Shown here: piece by piece, positions 22,823 to 30,850 of the stretch
How positions within the stretch are numbered: position 1 is the stretch's first letter
Layout: each line of letters starts with the position of its first letter
Assembly: GCA_029821635.1 (NCBI GenBank)
Contig: JALGSW010000022.1
Location: 1-36,577 of the forward strand
Source: Candidatus Zipacnadia bacterium
GTDB taxonomy: Bacteria; Armatimonadota; Zipacnadia; Zipacnadales; UBA5352
Length of the DNA: 36,577 nucleotides
Direction of reading: 5' to 3'
Made by a program: the position numbers and the translations under genes
The notes under the pieces: generated by a model
Database searches by the model: none
What the model was told of the DNA's origin: nothing
The model's input: only the letters and a program-made list of their open reading frames with translations

Positions 22823-24025
22823 ATGAGTGACGTCAAGGCGATCCTGCATGGCACCATCATCGACGGCACGGGCGCGGAGCCGATCCGCGACGGGACGGTC
22901 ATCATCCGCGACGGCCGCATCGAGGCAGTGGGCGCGGCCGAGGTCCCGGAGGGCGCGGAAGTCATCGATGCCGCCGGGCGCACGGTCATGCCCGGTCTGA
23001 TCGAGGGCCACGCGCACGTTGGCGGCAACCCGAAGGGCCAGCAGGTCCTGCGCATCAGCCTCCAGCGCGGCATCACCACCGTCTGCAGCGTGTCGGCGAA
23101 CGTGAATGGGATCGCGATGCGCGACGGGATCGCGAGCGGACAGTTGCGCGGGTGCGCACGGCTGGTAGCGGGCTGCATCGTCACGCCCACCAACGGCCAC
23201 GTGCGCTTCCGCGACGCAGACGGGCCGTGGGAGGTGCGCAAGGCCGTCCGCGAGATGGTGCAGGCGGGCGCGAACTTCATCAAGACCGCGGCTTCCGGTG
23301 GCTTCTTCAGCAAAGACGAGGTCTGCTCGATGCGCAACTACACGCTCGAGGAACTCGTGGCGCTGGTCGATGAGGCGCACGCGTGGCACCGGCCGGTGGT
23401 GGTGCACTGCCACACGCAGCCGGGGCTGAACAACTGCATCGAGGCGGGCGTGGATCAGATCCACCACGGCGGCTTCATCGACGAGGAGGCCGTGTGCGGC
23501 ATCCTCGCGGCCGACCTGTGGTACATGCCCACGCTCTCGGTCACCTGCCAGCGCAACATCGAGGCGCTGGCCGACCAGCCTTGGCAGACGATCGAGATGA
23601 CGCAGGCGCAGCCGATCCACCGCGCGGGCGTGCGGCTGGCGCATCAGATCGGCGTGAAGCTGTGCGTGGGCACCGACTACCCCGGCACCGGACGCACGTG
23701 GAAGCACGGCGACCGCACGATCTGGGAGCTGATGGAGCTCGAGTCATGCGGCCTCTCGCGCATGGAGGCGCTGGTCGCGGCCACGAAGACCAACGCCGAA
23801 GCCTACCGCCTCGACGACCTCGGCACGCTGGAGCCGGGGAAGATTGCCGACGTAGTGGTCCTCGACGGCGACCCGCTCGCGGGCATTGAGGCGCTCTACG
23901 ATCACCGGAACATCAAGCTCGTGCTGAAGGACGGCCGCGTGGAGTTCGCCGACGGCGACCTCGCGAAGCACTACTCGCTGCGCGAGGCCCAGCCCGCCGA
24001 TCGGCCGCCGTACGAGGACGCGTAG
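22823..24025 (+). CDS. Metal-dependent amidohydrolase (imidazolonepropionase/prolidase-like), copy 1
   Basis: Predicted 400 residues, ATG 22823 with GAGGAG upstream, 10 nt after the redoxin stop. It has the amidohydrolase superfamily layout: an N-terminal small beta domain, then TVMPGLIEGHAHVGG with H63 and H65, Lys154 (IKTAASGG), H195 and H197 (VHCHTQ), H214-H215 (QIHHGGF) and D285 (GTDYPG). A C-terminal LEPGKIADVVVLDGDPL closes the beta sandwich. The pattern fits binuclear-metal members such as Xaa-Pro dipeptidases and imidazolonepropionase-like enzymes. The substrate is likely a small amide or dipeptide but is unassigned. No signal peptide, so cytoplasmic. A close paralogue follows. Confidence 0.9.
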   Translation: MSDVKAILHGTIIDGTGAEPIRDGTVIIRDGRIEAVGAAEVPEGAEVIDAAGRTVMPGLIEGHAHVGGNPKGQQVLRISLQRGITTVCSVSANVNGIAMRDGIASGQLRGCARLVAGCIVTPTNGHVRFRDADGPWEVRKAVREMVQAGANFIKTAASGGFFSKDEVCSMRNYTLEELVALVDEAHAWHRPVVVHCHTQPGLNNCIEAGVDQIHHGGFIDEEAVCGILAADLWYMPTLSVTCQRNIEALADQPWQTIEMTQAQPIHRAGVRLAHQIGVKLCVGTDYPGTGRTWKHGDRTIWELMELESCGLSRMEALVAATKTNAEAYRLDDLGTLEPGKIADVVVLDGDPLAGIEALYDHRNIKLVLKDGRVEFADGDLAKHYSLREAQPADRPPYEDA

Positions 24026-24043
24026 CAGACCTCACCCCCCCAG

Positions 24044-24077
24044 CCCCCTCTCCGGGCGCAAGCGCACGGCGAGGGGG
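24044..24077. repeat. C-rich/G-rich dispersed hairpin between the two amidohydrolase genes
   Basis: CCCCCTC (24044-24050) pairs with GAGGGGG (24071-24077), preceded by CTCACCCCCCCAG. It is related to the larger hairpin at 25786-25838, which ends GGTGAGG. It separates the two paralogous genes, so they may not be strictly co-transcribed. Confidence 0.55.
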
Positions 24078-24112
24078 GAGCTTGTCCACGGGTCCCCGGA
24101 GGGATTACCGCA

Positions 24113-25339
24113 ATGACAGGACTCAAGGCAATCATCCACGGGCGCGTCATCGACGGTACCGGCGCGGAGCCCATCGACGACGGTGTGGTGCTTGTGCGCG
24201 ACGGGCGCACCGAAGCGGTGGGCCCTGCGGCGCAGGTCGCTGTGCCCGATGACGCCGAGGTCATCGACGCCGCCGGGCGCACAGTCATGCCCGGCCTCGT
24301 GGAGGGCCATGCGCATGTCGGGGGCTCGACGGCCGGCCAGCAGGTCCTGCGGCTGAGCCTGCAGCGCGGGATCACGACCGTCTGCAGCGTCTCGGCGAAC
24401 CGCGACGGGATTGCGCTGCGCGACGGCATTGCGGCGCGCTACGTCCGCGGCTGCGCGCGGCTGATCGCGGGCTGCGTGGTGAGTCCGACCTTCGGCCACG
24501 TGCGCTTCCGCACCGCCGACGGGCCGTGGGAGGTGCGCAAGGCGGTTCGCGAGATGGTGCAGCTCGGCGCGGACTTCATCAAGACCGCGGCTTCCGGGGG
24601 CTTCTGGGGCGAGGACGAGGCCTGCTCGGTGCGCAACTACACGCTTGAGGAGCTCCAGGCGCTGGTCGACGAGGCGCACGCGTGGCACCGGCCCGTCGTG
24701 GTGCACGCCCACACCCAGCCGGGCATCAACAACGCGGTGGCGGCGGGCGTCGATCAGATCCACCACGGCGCGTTCATCGACGAGGAGGGCGTGCGCGGGA
24801 TCCTCGCCGCCGACCTGTGGTACATGCCGACGCTGCGCGTAACCTCGGACAAGAACATCGCCGCGTGGCCCGACCGGCCGTGGATGGAGGAGGAGATGCG
24901 CGCCTCACAGCCGGTGCATCGCGAGGGTGTGCGGCTGGCGCACGAGTTCGGCGTAAAGATCGCGGTCGGCTCAGACTACCCGAGCTCGAAGCACGCCTGG
25001 CAGATCGGCGACGCATGCCTGTGGGAGCTGATGGAGTTGGTCTGGGCGGGCCTCACGCCGATGGAAGCGATCGTGGCGTCGGTGCGGACCACGCCGGAGG
25101 CCTACCGGCTGACGGACATCGGCCCGCTGGTGCCCGGCAACCGCGCGGACCTGCTGATCGTGGACGGCGACCCGCTCGCGGACATCGGCGTGCTCTACGA
25201 CCAGGCGAACGTGAAGCTGACGATGAAGGACGGGGTGGCGGAGTCGGCGGATGAGGACTACGCGCGTCACTACGCCATCCGCGAGCCCCAGCCCACCGAC
25301 CGGCCGCAGTACGACCCGATGGAGGGGGCGGAGGACTGA
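24113..25339 (+). CDS. Metal-dependent amidohydrolase, copy 2 (paralogue of upstream gene)
   Basis: Predicted 408 residues, ATG 24113 with GGAGGG at 24098-24103. It is a tandem paralogue of the preceding protein. Long identical stretches include GPWEVRKAVREMVQ, RNYTLEEL, DEAHAWHRPVVVH and ILAADLWYMPTL. All metal-site residues are retained: EGHAHVGG, IKTAASGG, VHAHTQ, QIHHGAF and GSDYPS. Differences cluster in the substrate-facing segments after the Lys (GFWGEDEA against GFFSKDEV) and after the Asp (SSKHAWQIGD against GTGRTWKHGD). This suggests changed specificity after duplication. Cytoplasmic. Its end is only 11 nt from the convergent cutA stop, with no terminator between. Confidence 0.9.
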   Translation: MTGLKAIIHGRVIDGTGAEPIDDGVVLVRDGRTEAVGPAAQVAVPDDAEVIDAAGRTVMPGLVEGHAHVGGSTAGQQVLRLSLQRGITTVCSVSANRDGIALRDGIAARYVRGCARLIAGCVVSPTFGHVRFRTADGPWEVRKAVREMVQLGADFIKTAASGGFWGEDEACSVRNYTLEELQALVDEAHAWHRPVVVHAHTQPGINNAVAAGVDQIHHGAFIDEEGVRGILAADLWYMPTLRVTSDKNIAAWPDRPWMEEEMRASQPVHREGVRLAHEFGVKIAVGSDYPSSKHAWQIGDACLWELMELVWAGLTPMEAIVASVRTTPEAYRLTDIGPLVPGNRADLLIVDGDPLADIGVLYDQANVKLTMKDGVAESADEDYARHYAIREPQPTDRPQYDPMEGAED

Positions 25340-25350
25340 GGGCGGGGCTA

Positions 25351-25671
25351 TCAGACGGTGATCGATCCGCGCAGCCACGCCAGGTAGGCCTCGCTCCCGG
25401 CCTCGATCGGGACTGCGACGATCTCCGGCACCTCGTATGAGTGCATCGCCACGATCGCGGCCTCCAGCGCCTCGTACCCGTCGGCGGTGGTCTTCGCGAG
25501 TAGCAGCCACTCCTCCCCCCGCGCGATCTCGCCCTCCCAGCGGTACACGCTCACGATCGGCCCGGCGATCTGCACGCACGCGGCCAGCCCCCCGCGCACC
25601 AGCCGCTCCGCGATCGCCTCGGCCTCATCACGCTTGTCAGTCGTGCAGAATACCTGCAGGCAGTCGGTCAT
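25351..25671 (-). CDS. cutA: CutA family divalent-ion tolerance protein
   Basis: Predicted 106 residues, typical length for CutA1. The sequence matches the family throughout: LQVFCTTDKRDEAEAIAERL, then LAACVQI, the core VYRWEGEIARGEEWLLLAKT, and HSYEVPEIVAVPI near the C-terminus. CutA forms very stable cytoplasmic trimers with a ferredoxin-like fold. It is named for copper tolerance in E. coli, though its biochemical role is not settled. The start ATG 25671 has GAGGAGG just upstream. It is convergent with the amidohydrolase gene and divergent from the GH32 gene. Confidence 0.95.
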   Translation of the reverse strand: MTDCLQVFCTTDKRDEAEAIAERLVRGGLAACVQIAGPIVSVYRWEGEIARGEEWLLLAKTTADGYEALEAAIVAMHSYEVPEIVAVPIEAGSEAYLAWLRGSITV

Positions 25672-25785
25672 GCGCGGGCCTCCTCTTACCTCAGACTGAC
25701 ACGTCTTTCGCCGATGCCGTCATCTCCCCCTTTCCGGCACGGAGCACCACGCTACCCAGACGGGAAGAGCGCTCGACGTCGTTCT

Positions 25786-25838
25786 CCCCCCTCTCCCGCT
25801 TGAAATCGCCCCCCGGGTGATTTCCAGGGAGAGGGGGG
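25786..25838. repeat. Long nested hairpin repeat upstream of GH32 gene
   Basis: A perfect 12-bp stem, CCCCCCTCTCCC (25786-25797) with GGGAGAGGGGGG (25827-25838), encloses a second stem GAAATC/GATTTC (25802-25807, 25819-25824). It sits in the 264-nt divergent spacer between cutA and the GH32 gene. It looks like a dispersed intergenic repeat, not a gene-specific operator. No T-run follows. Confidence 0.75.
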
Positions 25839-25935
25839 CCGGGGGGGGGTGAGGTAGCCGTTCGCAGGACCTCGCACCCTCCGCACCGAACCTCCCCACC
25901 GCAGCGCGATCACCCTCCAGCGAGGAGCGTGCGCC

Positions 25936-27417
25936 ATGTCCATCGAGCAGTTGCGCGAGCAGCGCATTGAGGCCGAAGAGCGCTTCGCCACCGACCCGCA
26001 CCGCCCGCGCTACCACTTCCTCCCGCCCGCGAACTGGCTCAACGACCCCAACGGGCCGATCCACCATGACGGGCGCTACCACCTCTTCTACCAGTACAAC
26101 CCCGCCGAGGCGAGGTGGGGCGACATCCACTGGGGCCACGCGGTCAGCGTGGACCTGCTGCATTGGGAGGACCGGCCGATCGCGCTCGCGCCGCGCACCG
26201 AGGGCGTCGATGAGCTGGGCTGCTTCACCGGCTGCGCGTTCGTGCAGGATGACGGCACGCCCACGATTGCCTACACGGGCATCACGCCTGCGCCGGACCA
26301 GCCGCGCGGGCGCCATGAGAGCCAGTCGCTCGCGATCAGCCATGACGGCCTGCTCACCTGGGAGAAGCTGGCGCAGAACCCGGTGATCGCCGGGCCGCCC
26401 GAGGGCCTCAGCCTCACCGGCTTCCGCGACCCGTGCGTCTGGCGCGAGGACGGTCATTACTACATGCTGATCGGCTCCGGGATCGAGGGCGCGGGCGGGA
26501 CCGCGCTGCTCTACCGCTCGGCGGACCTGATCGAGTGGGAGTACGTGCACCCGATCACCGTCGGCGACGCCGAGCGCCACGGGACGATGTGGGAGTGCCC
26601 GGACTTCTTCGCGCTGGGCGACCGGCACGCGCTGCTCGTCTCCACGCTGGGTCGGCAGATGTATCTCACCGGCGGCTGGGACCGCGAGCAGCTCACGCCC
26701 GGCGCCGAGGGCTGGGTGGACTTCGGCCCAAGCTTCTACGCCGGGAAGAGCTTCGAGGACGCGCACGGCCGGCGCATCCTCTGGGGCTGGCTGCGCGAGG
26801 CGCGCGAGCAGCAGGCGCAGCTCGACGCGGGCTGGTCGGGCGTGATGTCGCTGCCGCGCGTGCTGACGATGCTCCCCGACGGCGCCCTCGGCTGCGAGCC
26901 CGCCGAGGAGCTGCAGCGGCTGCGTGGGGAGGCGTTCAGCGCGCCCGCGACCGAGCTGCGCGCGGACAGCGAGGTCGCGCTGGAGGTCGCGGGCGACTGC
27001 ATCGAGGTCGAGGCGCAAGTCGAGCTGCGGTCGGAGACGCGCTTCACGCTGACCGTGCGCTGCTCGCCGACCGGCGATGAGCGCACCGACGTGTTCTTCG
27101 ACGCGCGCGGGGGGCGGCTGGGCATCGATGCCACCCGATCGAGCCTCGACCCGGGCGTGCAGGCGCGCGTGAGCGAGGGACCGCTGGCGCTCCGGACCGG
27201 CGAGCCGTTGGAACTGCGAGTCTTCGTGGACCGCTCGGTCGTCGAGGTCTTCGCGAACGGTCGCGCGGCCGTCACCGAGCGCGCCTATCCGTCACGCCCC
27301 GACAGCGTCGGCGTGCGCATCGCAGCGGCGGGCGATGGCGCGGCCATGACGCGTCTGAATGTGTGGCGGATGCGCAACATCTGGGACGTGCTGCCCGGCT
27401 TCGATGCCGGTGTCTGA
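25936..27417 (+). CDS. Glycoside hydrolase family 32 beta-fructosidase
   Basis: Predicted 493 residues. ATG 25936 follows GAGGAG at good spacing. The GH32 catalytic triad is complete: nucleophile D37 in NWLNDPNGP, transition-state stabiliser D165 in GFRDPCVW, and acid/base E220 in WECPDFF. A five-bladed propeller (about residues 25-330) is followed by the C-terminal beta-sandwich (FVDRSVVEVFANGRAAVTERAYP). There is no signal peptide, so hydrolysis of sucrose, fructo-oligosaccharide or imported levan/inulin fragments in the cytoplasm is inferred. Length fits sucrose hydrolase/invertase subfamilies. No fructokinase, permease or LacI-type regulator is nearby. Confidence 0.95.
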   Translation: MSIEQLREQRIEAEERFATDPHRPRYHFLPPANWLNDPNGPIHHDGRYHLFYQYNPAEARWGDIHWGHAVSVDLLHWEDRPIALAPRTEGVDELGCFTGCAFVQDDGTPTIAYTGITPAPDQPRGRHESQSLAISHDGLLTWEKLAQNPVIAGPPEGLSLTGFRDPCVWREDGHYYMLIGSGIEGAGGTALLYRSADLIEWEYVHPITVGDAERHGTMWECPDFFALGDRHALLVSTLGRQMYLTGGWDREQLTPGAEGWVDFGPSFYAGKSFEDAHGRRILWGWLREAREQQAQLDAGWSGVMSLPRVLTMLPDGALGCEPAEELQRLRGEAFSAPATELRADSEVALEVAGDCIEVEAQVELRSETRFTLTVRCSPTGDERTDVFFDARGGRLGIDATRSSLDPGVQARVSEGPLALRTGEPLELRVFVDRSVVEVFANGRAAVTERAYPSRPDSVGVRIAAAGDGAAMTRLNVWRMRNIWDVLPGFDAGV

Positions 27418-27441
27418 TGCATTCGGGGAGGAATACACAGT

Positions 27442-27461
27442 GCGGGCGCGCAATTGCCCGC
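27442..27461. repeat. Hairpin after GH32 gene
   Basis: GCGGGC (27442-27447) and GCCCGC (27456-27461) enclose GCGCAATT. The palindrome GCAATTGC overlaps the loop. It lies 24 bases after the GH32 stop and could be a weak terminator or a dispersed repeat; no T-run follows. Confidence 0.45.
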
Positions 27462-27513
27462 GTAGACGCGGTCGGATCAGGTTGCCGCCATCCGGACGGA
27501 GGAGGTCGTGGTC

Positions 27514-29190
27514 ATGGCGAAGCACGGGAGCATGACGCTGGCGCGCGCACTCATGTTCGGCTCACTGCTGGTGCTTGGGTTGTTCCTGGTGGGCTGCCCG
27601 GACTCGGGCGATGGGGGAGGCACCGCAGTCGCTCCCACGGGCGGTGGCACAACCGAGACTGCCGGAGCGGACATCAACACGCTGCTCAAGGACACGGTGG
27701 TGCTGATCGAGACCGATCTGCACTTCCCCGAGGGCAACGTCGGGGGAACCGGCAGCGGCTTCGTGATCAATGACAAGGGCCGCGTCATCACCAACGCGCA
27801 CGTTGTGGCGCCGGAGTTCACCGACGACGACGGCAATCGGCACATGGCGACCGGCCGGACGGTGAAGGTTGTCTTCCACGCCGGCACGGATCAGGAGGAG
27901 ACACTGCTTGCCGAGGTCGTGCGTGAGAACGAGGACCTCGACCTGGCCCTGCTCAAGGTCGGCAAGGACACGCCCACGTTCCTCGATATTGGCGACTCCG
28001 CGTCGGCGCAGGAGCTGACGAAGATCATCTGTGCCGGGCACCCCGCGGGGCTGCGCGAGATATCACTGCGCACCGGGTCGATCACATCGCACCGCACCTT
28101 CGAGGGCAAGAAGTGGCTCGAGCACGATGCCGAGGCAGAGTGGGGCAACAGCGGCGGCCCGATCGTTGACGAGCAGGGGAAAGTCCTCGGCGTCATGGCG
28201 CGCTTCCACTGGAACCGGATCCTCGCGTCGAAGTGGGCGGTGCCGGCGAACACGCTGCGCGACTGGCTCGCCTCCGCCCCGTCGAGCGATCCCCCCGTCT
28301 ACCTCGCCTCCGCCGGCACCGGCGGCGCCACGCCTGGCCGCGTGCAGGTCACCGAAGGCCAGCGCCCTCCGTCCGGCGCCAAGACTCAGATCGAGGAGCT
28401 TCTCGACGCCACCGGGCTGAACTACTCGTACTTTGAGAACGATACGTATCAGGTCGAGTATGAAAATCAGGCCACGGTGTATGTGCAGGAGTTCGACGAC
28501 ATCCTCCGCGCCTCCGTGATCTTCGGCGACCTGCCAGAGGCCGGCGCGCTCCCCGCCCTCGCTTTCAGTTGGCACGATCCGGTCGGGCGCTTCAGCGTCT
28601 CCGACGACGAGGGCGTGGACAAGCTCTACTGGGAGGCGCAGGTGCCCATGGGCGTCGTCACGCCCGAGTACCTCCGCGACCTGTGCGATATCGGCGCGAG
28701 TCAGGTCGCGAACTTCCTCGTCTACCTCACCAGTGACAAAGAGCTCGAGACGCCGACCGACCTCTACCCCGGCGGTGACCCCGATGAGCTCTACGCCCAG
28801 CTCGGGCAGATGCTCGAGGAGTCCGGGCTCGTCTACGAAGACCTGGACGAGGACACCTTCAAGATACCGTTCGACAACGAGGTGGACGTGTACGTGAAGG
28901 TCTTCAACGGCATGGCCTACGTCCACTCCTACACCGGCGGCCTGCCCGGCGACACCGAGGAAGAAGCCGTGGGCCTCGCCGCCGACCTGCTGCGCTTCAA
29001 CTGGGACGACCCGATCGGCCGCCTCGCGGTGGATGACGACCTCGACGTGGTCTGGGAGTGTCAGGTGCCGATGACCTATCTCACCCCCGACTACCTCTAC
29101 GTGGTCGCGAGCGTCTGCTCCACCCGCGTCGCGGAGTACTGGGACATCTTCGGCAACCTCCCGTTCAACGAGGAACGCTTCGGGAGCTAA
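27514..29190 (+). CDS. Trypsin-like serine protease lipoprotein with two C-terminal YbjN-like domains
   Basis: Predicted 558 residues from ATG 27514, which has GGAGGAGG 8 nt upstream; the GTG at 27508 is too close to it. The N-terminus is a lipoprotein signal with lipobox LVGC (C28), then a Gly/Thr-rich linker. Residues about 60-260 form an HtrA-like chymotrypsin-fold protease with H96 (TNAHVV), D143 (DLDLALL) and S213 (WGNSGGPI). There is no PDZ domain. Two repeats resembling YbjN/type III chaperone-like domains follow at about 289-408 (IEELLDATGLNYSYFEND) and 426-550 (LGQMLEESGLVYEDLDED), each ending in a VPMxxxTPxYL segment. Anchored at the membrane facing the periplasm. Partner or substrate unknown. 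Confidence 0.85.
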   Translation: MAKHGSMTLARALMFGSLLVLGLFLVGCPDSGDGGGTAVAPTGGGTTETAGADINTLLKDTVVLIETDLHFPEGNVGGTGSGFVINDKGRVITNAHVVAPEFTDDDGNRHMATGRTVKVVFHAGTDQEETLLAEVVRENEDLDLALLKVGKDTPTFLDIGDSASAQELTKIICAGHPAGLREISLRTGSITSHRTFEGKKWLEHDAEAEWGNSGGPIVDEQGKVLGVMARFHWNRILASKWAVPANTLRDWLASAPSSDPPVYLASAGTGGATPGRVQVTEGQRPPSGAKTQIEELLDATGLNYSYFENDTYQVEYENQATVYVQEFDDILRASVIFGDLPEAGALPALAFSWHDPVGRFSVSDDEGVDKLYWEAQVPMGVVTPEYLRDLCDIGASQVANFLVYLTSDKELETPTDLYPGGDPDELYAQLGQMLEESGLVYEDLDEDTFKIPFDNEVDVYVKVFNGMAYVHSYTGGLPGDTEEEAVGLAADLLRFNWDDPIGRLAVDDDLDVVWECQVPMTYLTPDYLYVVASVCSTRVAEYWDIFGNLPFNEERFGS

Positions 29191-29213
29191 ACCGCGGCCG
29201 CGCAACGCAACCG

Positions 29214-29256
29214 ACGCCCCCGAGACGACCTGCGCCGCAGGCCCGCTCGGGGGCGT
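29214..29256 (+). terminator. Probable terminator hairpin after the protease gene
   Basis: ACGCCCCCGAG (29214-29224) pairs perfectly with CTCGGGGGCGT (29246-29256). The loop contains a small CCTGC/GCAGG hairpin. It begins 24 bases after the stop codon at 29190. The T-run is short, so termination efficiency is uncertain. Confidence 0.65.
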
Positions 29257-29285
29257 TCGCATACCGGATGGGGGAGGATGGACGG

Positions 29286-30344
29286 ATGAAGCTCACGCGC
29301 GGGCGCATCATCGGACTGTCGATCGCGGCGCTGCTTCTGGCGCTGGCGGCCGACTACGCGCTCTACCCACGCTTCGCGGGCATTGGTGGGGACGTGCCGA
29401 TGCTCCCGATGCCGGGTGTTTGGATGCGCTACTGGTGGTTCACCGGCGACCGCTCGCCCGAGGAGCTTGAGGCCGAACTCACCAAGCTCTGGTCGCACGG
29501 CATTCAGGAGCACCACTTCTGCGTGGGGCAGGTCCGCGCCGACGGGTGGCTGGAGCGCGGCCATCCGGACGCGGCGCGGGCGATTGGCGCGATGTACGAG
29601 CGCCAGTGGGACAGCATGCCGGCTGACTGGGTCATCAACCCCATGGCGTGGGTGATCGTGCTCAACGAACGGGCCGGCGGCGACGTGGACATCGCCGATC
29701 CGCAGGTCCGCGCGGCGATGGTCGAGGAGGCCGTCTGGCTGGTGGAGGAGGCGGGCTTCCACGGCATCCAGTGGGACTGGGAGTTCGCGCCCGACGCCAC
29801 CGATGAGTTGCTTGCGCTGGTCCGCGCGACGAAGGCGGCGCTGCCCTTCGGCACGCCCGTCTCGATCACCACGCCGCCATGGATGCCGTGGCCGCTACGG
29901 CGCTGGGGCTGGTCGGAGGAGGACTTCCGGCGCGCCGGCGCCGAGTGCGATCACCTGTACGTGATGTGCTATGACACGGGCATGGTCCTTCCGCGCGCCT
30001 ACGTCTGGCTGGTGCGCCAGCAGGTCATCCACGTGGCGAAGGGCCTGGCGGAGGCGCCCCAGCACTGCCGCTTCCACGTCGGCGTGCCGACCTACGGGGA
30101 TGAGAACAGCCTGCCCTCCCACCACGCGCATGCCGAGAACCTGCGCATGGCGCTGAAGGGACTGCGCGAGGGGGAGGACGTGCTTGACCGCATCGGGCAC
30201 ACGCCCCACTCAGTCGGCCGTGGGCCATACTTCGGGCTCTTTGAGGGCCCGGCGATCTTCGCGAACTGGACCACCGACGAGGGCGAGTGGCGGACGTGGG
30301 ATGAGCTGTGGCTGGAGACGCAGTGGGGAGGGGAGGCGCGATGA
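29286..30344 (+). CDS. Membrane-anchored GH18-like TIM-barrel protein
   Basis: Predicted 352 residues. ATG 29286 follows GGGGGAGG. The N-terminus has a basic start and hydrophobic helix (IIGLSIAALLLALAADYAL), either an uncleaved anchor or a signal peptide. The core resembles a GH18-type barrel. GFHGIQWDWE corresponds to the DGxDxDWE chitinase motif, with the final D164 and E166 kept but the first two Asp replaced by His and Gln. A later LYVMCYDTG resembles the family MxYD strand. Activity on GlcNAc-type sugars is possible but not assured. Its stop overlaps the next start (ATGA), so the two products are probably made together. Confidence 0.65.
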   Translation: MKLTRGRIIGLSIAALLLALAADYALYPRFAGIGGDVPMLPMPGVWMRYWWFTGDRSPEELEAELTKLWSHGIQEHHFCVGQVRADGWLERGHPDAARAIGAMYERQWDSMPADWVINPMAWVIVLNERAGGDVDIADPQVRAAMVEEAVWLVEEAGFHGIQWDWEFAPDATDELLALVRATKAALPFGTPVSITTPPWMPWPLRRWGWSEEDFRRAGAECDHLYVMCYDTGMVLPRAYVWLVRQQVIHVAKGLAEAPQHCRFHVGVPTYGDENSLPSHHAHAENLRMALKGLREGEDVLDRIGHTPHSVGRGPYFGLFEGPAIFANWTTDEGEWRTWDELWLETQWGGEAR

Positions 30345-30775
30345 GCAATCAGGACGCTCAGACGCACGAACCTGACGCGCGCAAGCCGGACCCGGATATG
30401 AATGCGAAGGTCCTGGCTGCCATCGGAGGCCTCTGCATTCTGCTCGTGGTCGGCTTCGCCGTCACGAGTCACGTGCTGAATGGCAACCTCGAAGCCCACG
30501 TCCACGAAGGTCTGTCGAGGGGCGAGATCGAGAGCTACCTCGGCGAGCCAACCAACACGATGGCATCTACGGATGAGATCCCGCCCGAGGATCGCTCACG
30601 CTATGACCTCCCGGCCAATCCCGCGCCGGGCGGCATTGTGTCCTACCGCCCACGCTACGAGCCGGAGTGGCTCACCTGGCTGCCGACCGCATTGCCACTG
30701 TACTGGAACTGGGTCTTCGTCTACTACGATGAGAACGACATCGCGCTTGAGGTGCACGTGCGCAACTTCTCCTGA
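30341..30775 (+). CDS. Small single-pass membrane protein with BamE/SmpA-like motif
   Basis: Predicted 144 residues. ATG 30341 overlaps the GH18-like stop by 4 nt and follows GGGGAGGGGAGG. A Pro/Asp-rich cytoplasmic tail (about 25 residues) precedes one transmembrane helix (VLAAIGGLCILLVVGFAV). The outward domain begins HEGLSRGEIESYLGEPT, like the helix-turn of SmpA/OmlA/BamE-type domains, and ends with a beta-hairpin (WNWVFVYYDENDIALEVHVR). A role alongside the GH18-like protein in the envelope is inferred from the overlap only. Family membership is tentative. Confidence 0.6.
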   Translation: MSNQDAQTHEPDARKPDPDMNAKVLAAIGGLCILLVVGFAVTSHVLNGNLEAHVHEGLSRGEIESYLGEPTNTMASTDEIPPEDRSRYDLPANPAPGGIVSYRPRYEPEWLTWLPTALPLYWNWVFVYYDENDIALEVHVRNFS

Positions 30776-30779
30776 CCGC

Positions 30780-30808
30780 TTGCACCCCCGCCGCTCCGAT
30801 GCTACACT
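30780..30808 (+). promoter_or_regulatory. Candidate sigma-70-type promoter for the Cys-rich small protein
   Basis: TTGCAC (30780-30785), a 17-base spacer and TACACT (30803-30808), preceded by an extended -10 TG (TGCTACACT). It lies 42 bases upstream of ATG 30851, in an otherwise GC-rich gap. The -35 matches the consensus only in TTG. Confidence 0.45.
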
Positions 30809-30850
30809 CCGCCCCGTCGCGCCACCGCATCGTACAGAAGGACGCCCGCG

